From: Actinomycetota bacterium | GTDB taxonomy: Bacteria; Actinomycetota; Actinomycetes; Actinomycetales; Microbacteriaceae | Direction of reading: 5' to 3' | Length of the DNA stretch: 64,000 nucleotides | Assembly: GCA_018268455.1 (NCBI GenBank) | Contig: JAFDWM010000001.1 | Span: 36,393 to 100,392 of the forward strand | In this document: positions 63,148-64,000 of the stretch, piece after piece | Numbering within the stretch: the first letter of the stretch is position 1 | How the letters are laid out: every line of letters starts with the position of its first letter | Made by a program: the position numbers and the translations under genes | Notes under the pieces: model-generated | What the model saw: only the letters and a program-made list of their open reading frames with translations | Told to the model about the DNA's origin: nothing | Databases searched by the model: none

Positions 63148-63905
63148 ATCCTCCGGCCTCGAGCAGCGATCGGGCGATGTAGTTGGTGAGGTTGCGGAAG
63201 CCGAGTGCGGAGCCACGGAGGTGTTCGAGGCGGCCGTTGATCGCTTCGGTGGGGCCGTTCGACGTGCCGGGTCGGTCGAAGAACGCGAGCACGTCTGCGG
63301 CGCGCTGCTTGAGGGTGCGGCCGAGCTTGCGGATCTCGACCAGGCCGGTGGGGACGCCGGTGGTGACTGCGTCGATCACGGCTTGCATCATCTGCTTGCC
63401 GAGCTTCTTGTCGGGTTCCCGATAGGCGGCGATCATGCGCTGGTAGATGCCCCAGGTCGCTTCGACCTCGACGTGCTCCTCGGTCGCGAACAGTGCCTCC
63501 AGCCGGATCCTCTGCCGGTCGGTGAGCAGCTTGTCGCCGGTGTGCAGGGTGCGGCGGGCCTGGTAGAGCGGATCACCCTTCATCCCGCGCCGGCCGAACA
63601 GGTCCTGCTGGACGCGGCGCCGGCAGACATCGAGCGCGTCGCCCGCCAACCTCACGACATGGAACGGATCCATCACCGCGACCGCGTCCGGGAGCTCTTC
63701 GGCAGCGGCGGTTTTGAAGCCCGTGAACCCGTCCATCGCGACGACCTCGACACCGTCGCGCCAGCTCTGCGGCCTGTCGGCGAGCCAGGTCTTGAACACG
63801 GCCTTCGAGCGGCCCTCGACCATGTCCAGCAGCCGCGCCGGGCCGGTCTTGTCACGGGCCGGGGTGAGGTCGATGACCACAGTGACGTACTTGTCGCCGA
63901 GGGGC
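63113..63905 (-). mobile_element. ISL3-family insertion sequence, one end missing
   Basis: One end lies near 63113, starting GGCTCTTCGTAATC, where the ParB-like gene loses its coding pattern; the transposase stop is 12 bases inside. The other end is absent: at about 63905 the transposase frame changes to unrelated sequence belonging to an IS3-type element. No target duplication can be checked because the far end is outside the window. Confidence 0.65.
63125..63905 (-). pseudogene. ISL3-family transposase, N-terminus lost
   Basis: About 260 C-terminal residues of an ISL3 transposase. The DDE residues are in VVAMDGFTGF, VMDPFHVVRLAGD and the final NGPTEAINGRLEHLRGSALG block; GFRNLTNYIARSLLEAGGF and FRPQLHP end it. 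Full proteins are ~420-440 residues, with N-terminal zinc-finger and HTH regions that are missing here. The frame runs back to LGDKYVTVVIDLTPARD and then into IS3 DNA with a stop, so the gene is broken by insertion. Confidence 0.8.
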
Positions 63906-64000
63906 CTTGCCCCCGGATGTTGGACACGGGGTGTGGGTGTTTAGGCTGCTTCCGTGAGAGTAGCAGCGGTGAGGGCGGCTTCGAACGCGTCGGGCGGGAT
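63906..64000 (-). mobile_element. IS3-family element, end fragment
   Basis: It enters the window from the right. On the minus strand the tail of a transposase gene is followed by GTGTCCAACATCCGGGGGCA (63908-63927), which is consistent with an IS3-type terminal repeat. It is inserted into the ISL3 transposase gene. Confidence 0.55.
63941..64000 (-). CDS. IS3-family transposase C-terminus (partial)
   Basis: Nineteen residues, IPPDAFEAALTAATLTEAA, then TAA at 63941-63943. This is the typical last stretch of an IS3-group OrfB integrase-like transposase. The rest lies beyond the window. Confidence 0.5.
   Translation of the reverse strand: MPPDAFEAALTAATLTEAA

Overview
The window is about 70% GC, and nearly every gene has a G/C-ending codon bias. 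It carries GatCAB amidotransferase, the GlgE glycogen route, a DUF222/13E12-type HNH protein, a Tat-exported nucleotidase and many actinobacterial hypothetical families. It looks like a Microbacteriaceae (Microbacterium-like) chromosome. The genus is inferred from gene content only. Nearly all of it is ordinary chromosome. Only the last ~2.9 kb (about 61.1-64.0 kb) looks accessory.

Layout. 1-5.4 kb: the end of a serine beta-lactamase-like hydrolase, an amino-acid permease, a glutamate-type solute-binding lipoprotein and a secreted nucleotidase. 5.6-9.9 kb: an M23 peptidase, a large MprF-like membrane protein with a DUF2156 domain, and a small acidic protein. 9.9-11.7 kb: an Lrp-type regulator divergent from a Cys/Met-metabolism PLP enzyme. 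11.8-18.5 kb: a four-gene ABC exporter (two FtsX-like permeases, two ATPases). 18.5-20.6 kb: a long palindrome, an array of GTGCAT repeats and an ArsR-type regulator/MFS pair. 20.6-29.5 kb: an SDR enzyme, a CtpE-like P-type ATPase, an acyltransferase, a YbaK-type deacylase, aminopeptidase N and a Kef-like antiporter. 29.5-33.7 kb: an MBL hydrolase, tRNA-Glu(CTC), a second acyltransferase, and an ECF sigma factor with a DUF4349 membrane protein. 33.7-40.2 kb: glgB, glgE and glgX. 40.3-46.8 kb: cysteine desulfurase, mnmA, an OmpA-like secreted protein with a paralogous lipoprotein, and ligA. 46.9-53.8 kb: DUF222-HNH, a FetB-like permease, a frameshifted UPF0158 relic, a DUF4262 protein, a DEAD-box helicase and an acyl-CoA ligase. 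53.9-61.1 kb: gatCAB, dinB, small genes, and a metallopeptidase-clpS-DUF2017 operon. 61.1-64.0 kb: an HTH protein and a ParB-like gene cut off by an ISL3-family element, which is itself interrupted by an IS3-family element.

The most striking pattern is in gene starts. At least fifteen operon-leading genes have a TANNNT hexamer 5-7 bases (usually exactly 6) before the start codon, so transcription should begin at the start codon itself (leaderless mRNA). Several more fit a relaxed form. This also fixes many start sites. Other points of interest are the 13-bp-period operator array before the ArsR gene, the repeat and palindrome region before the M23 peptidase (which has no normal start codon), a sigma factor overlapped by a DUF4349 protein shaped like a membrane anti-sigma factor, and the nested IS pair at the right edge.
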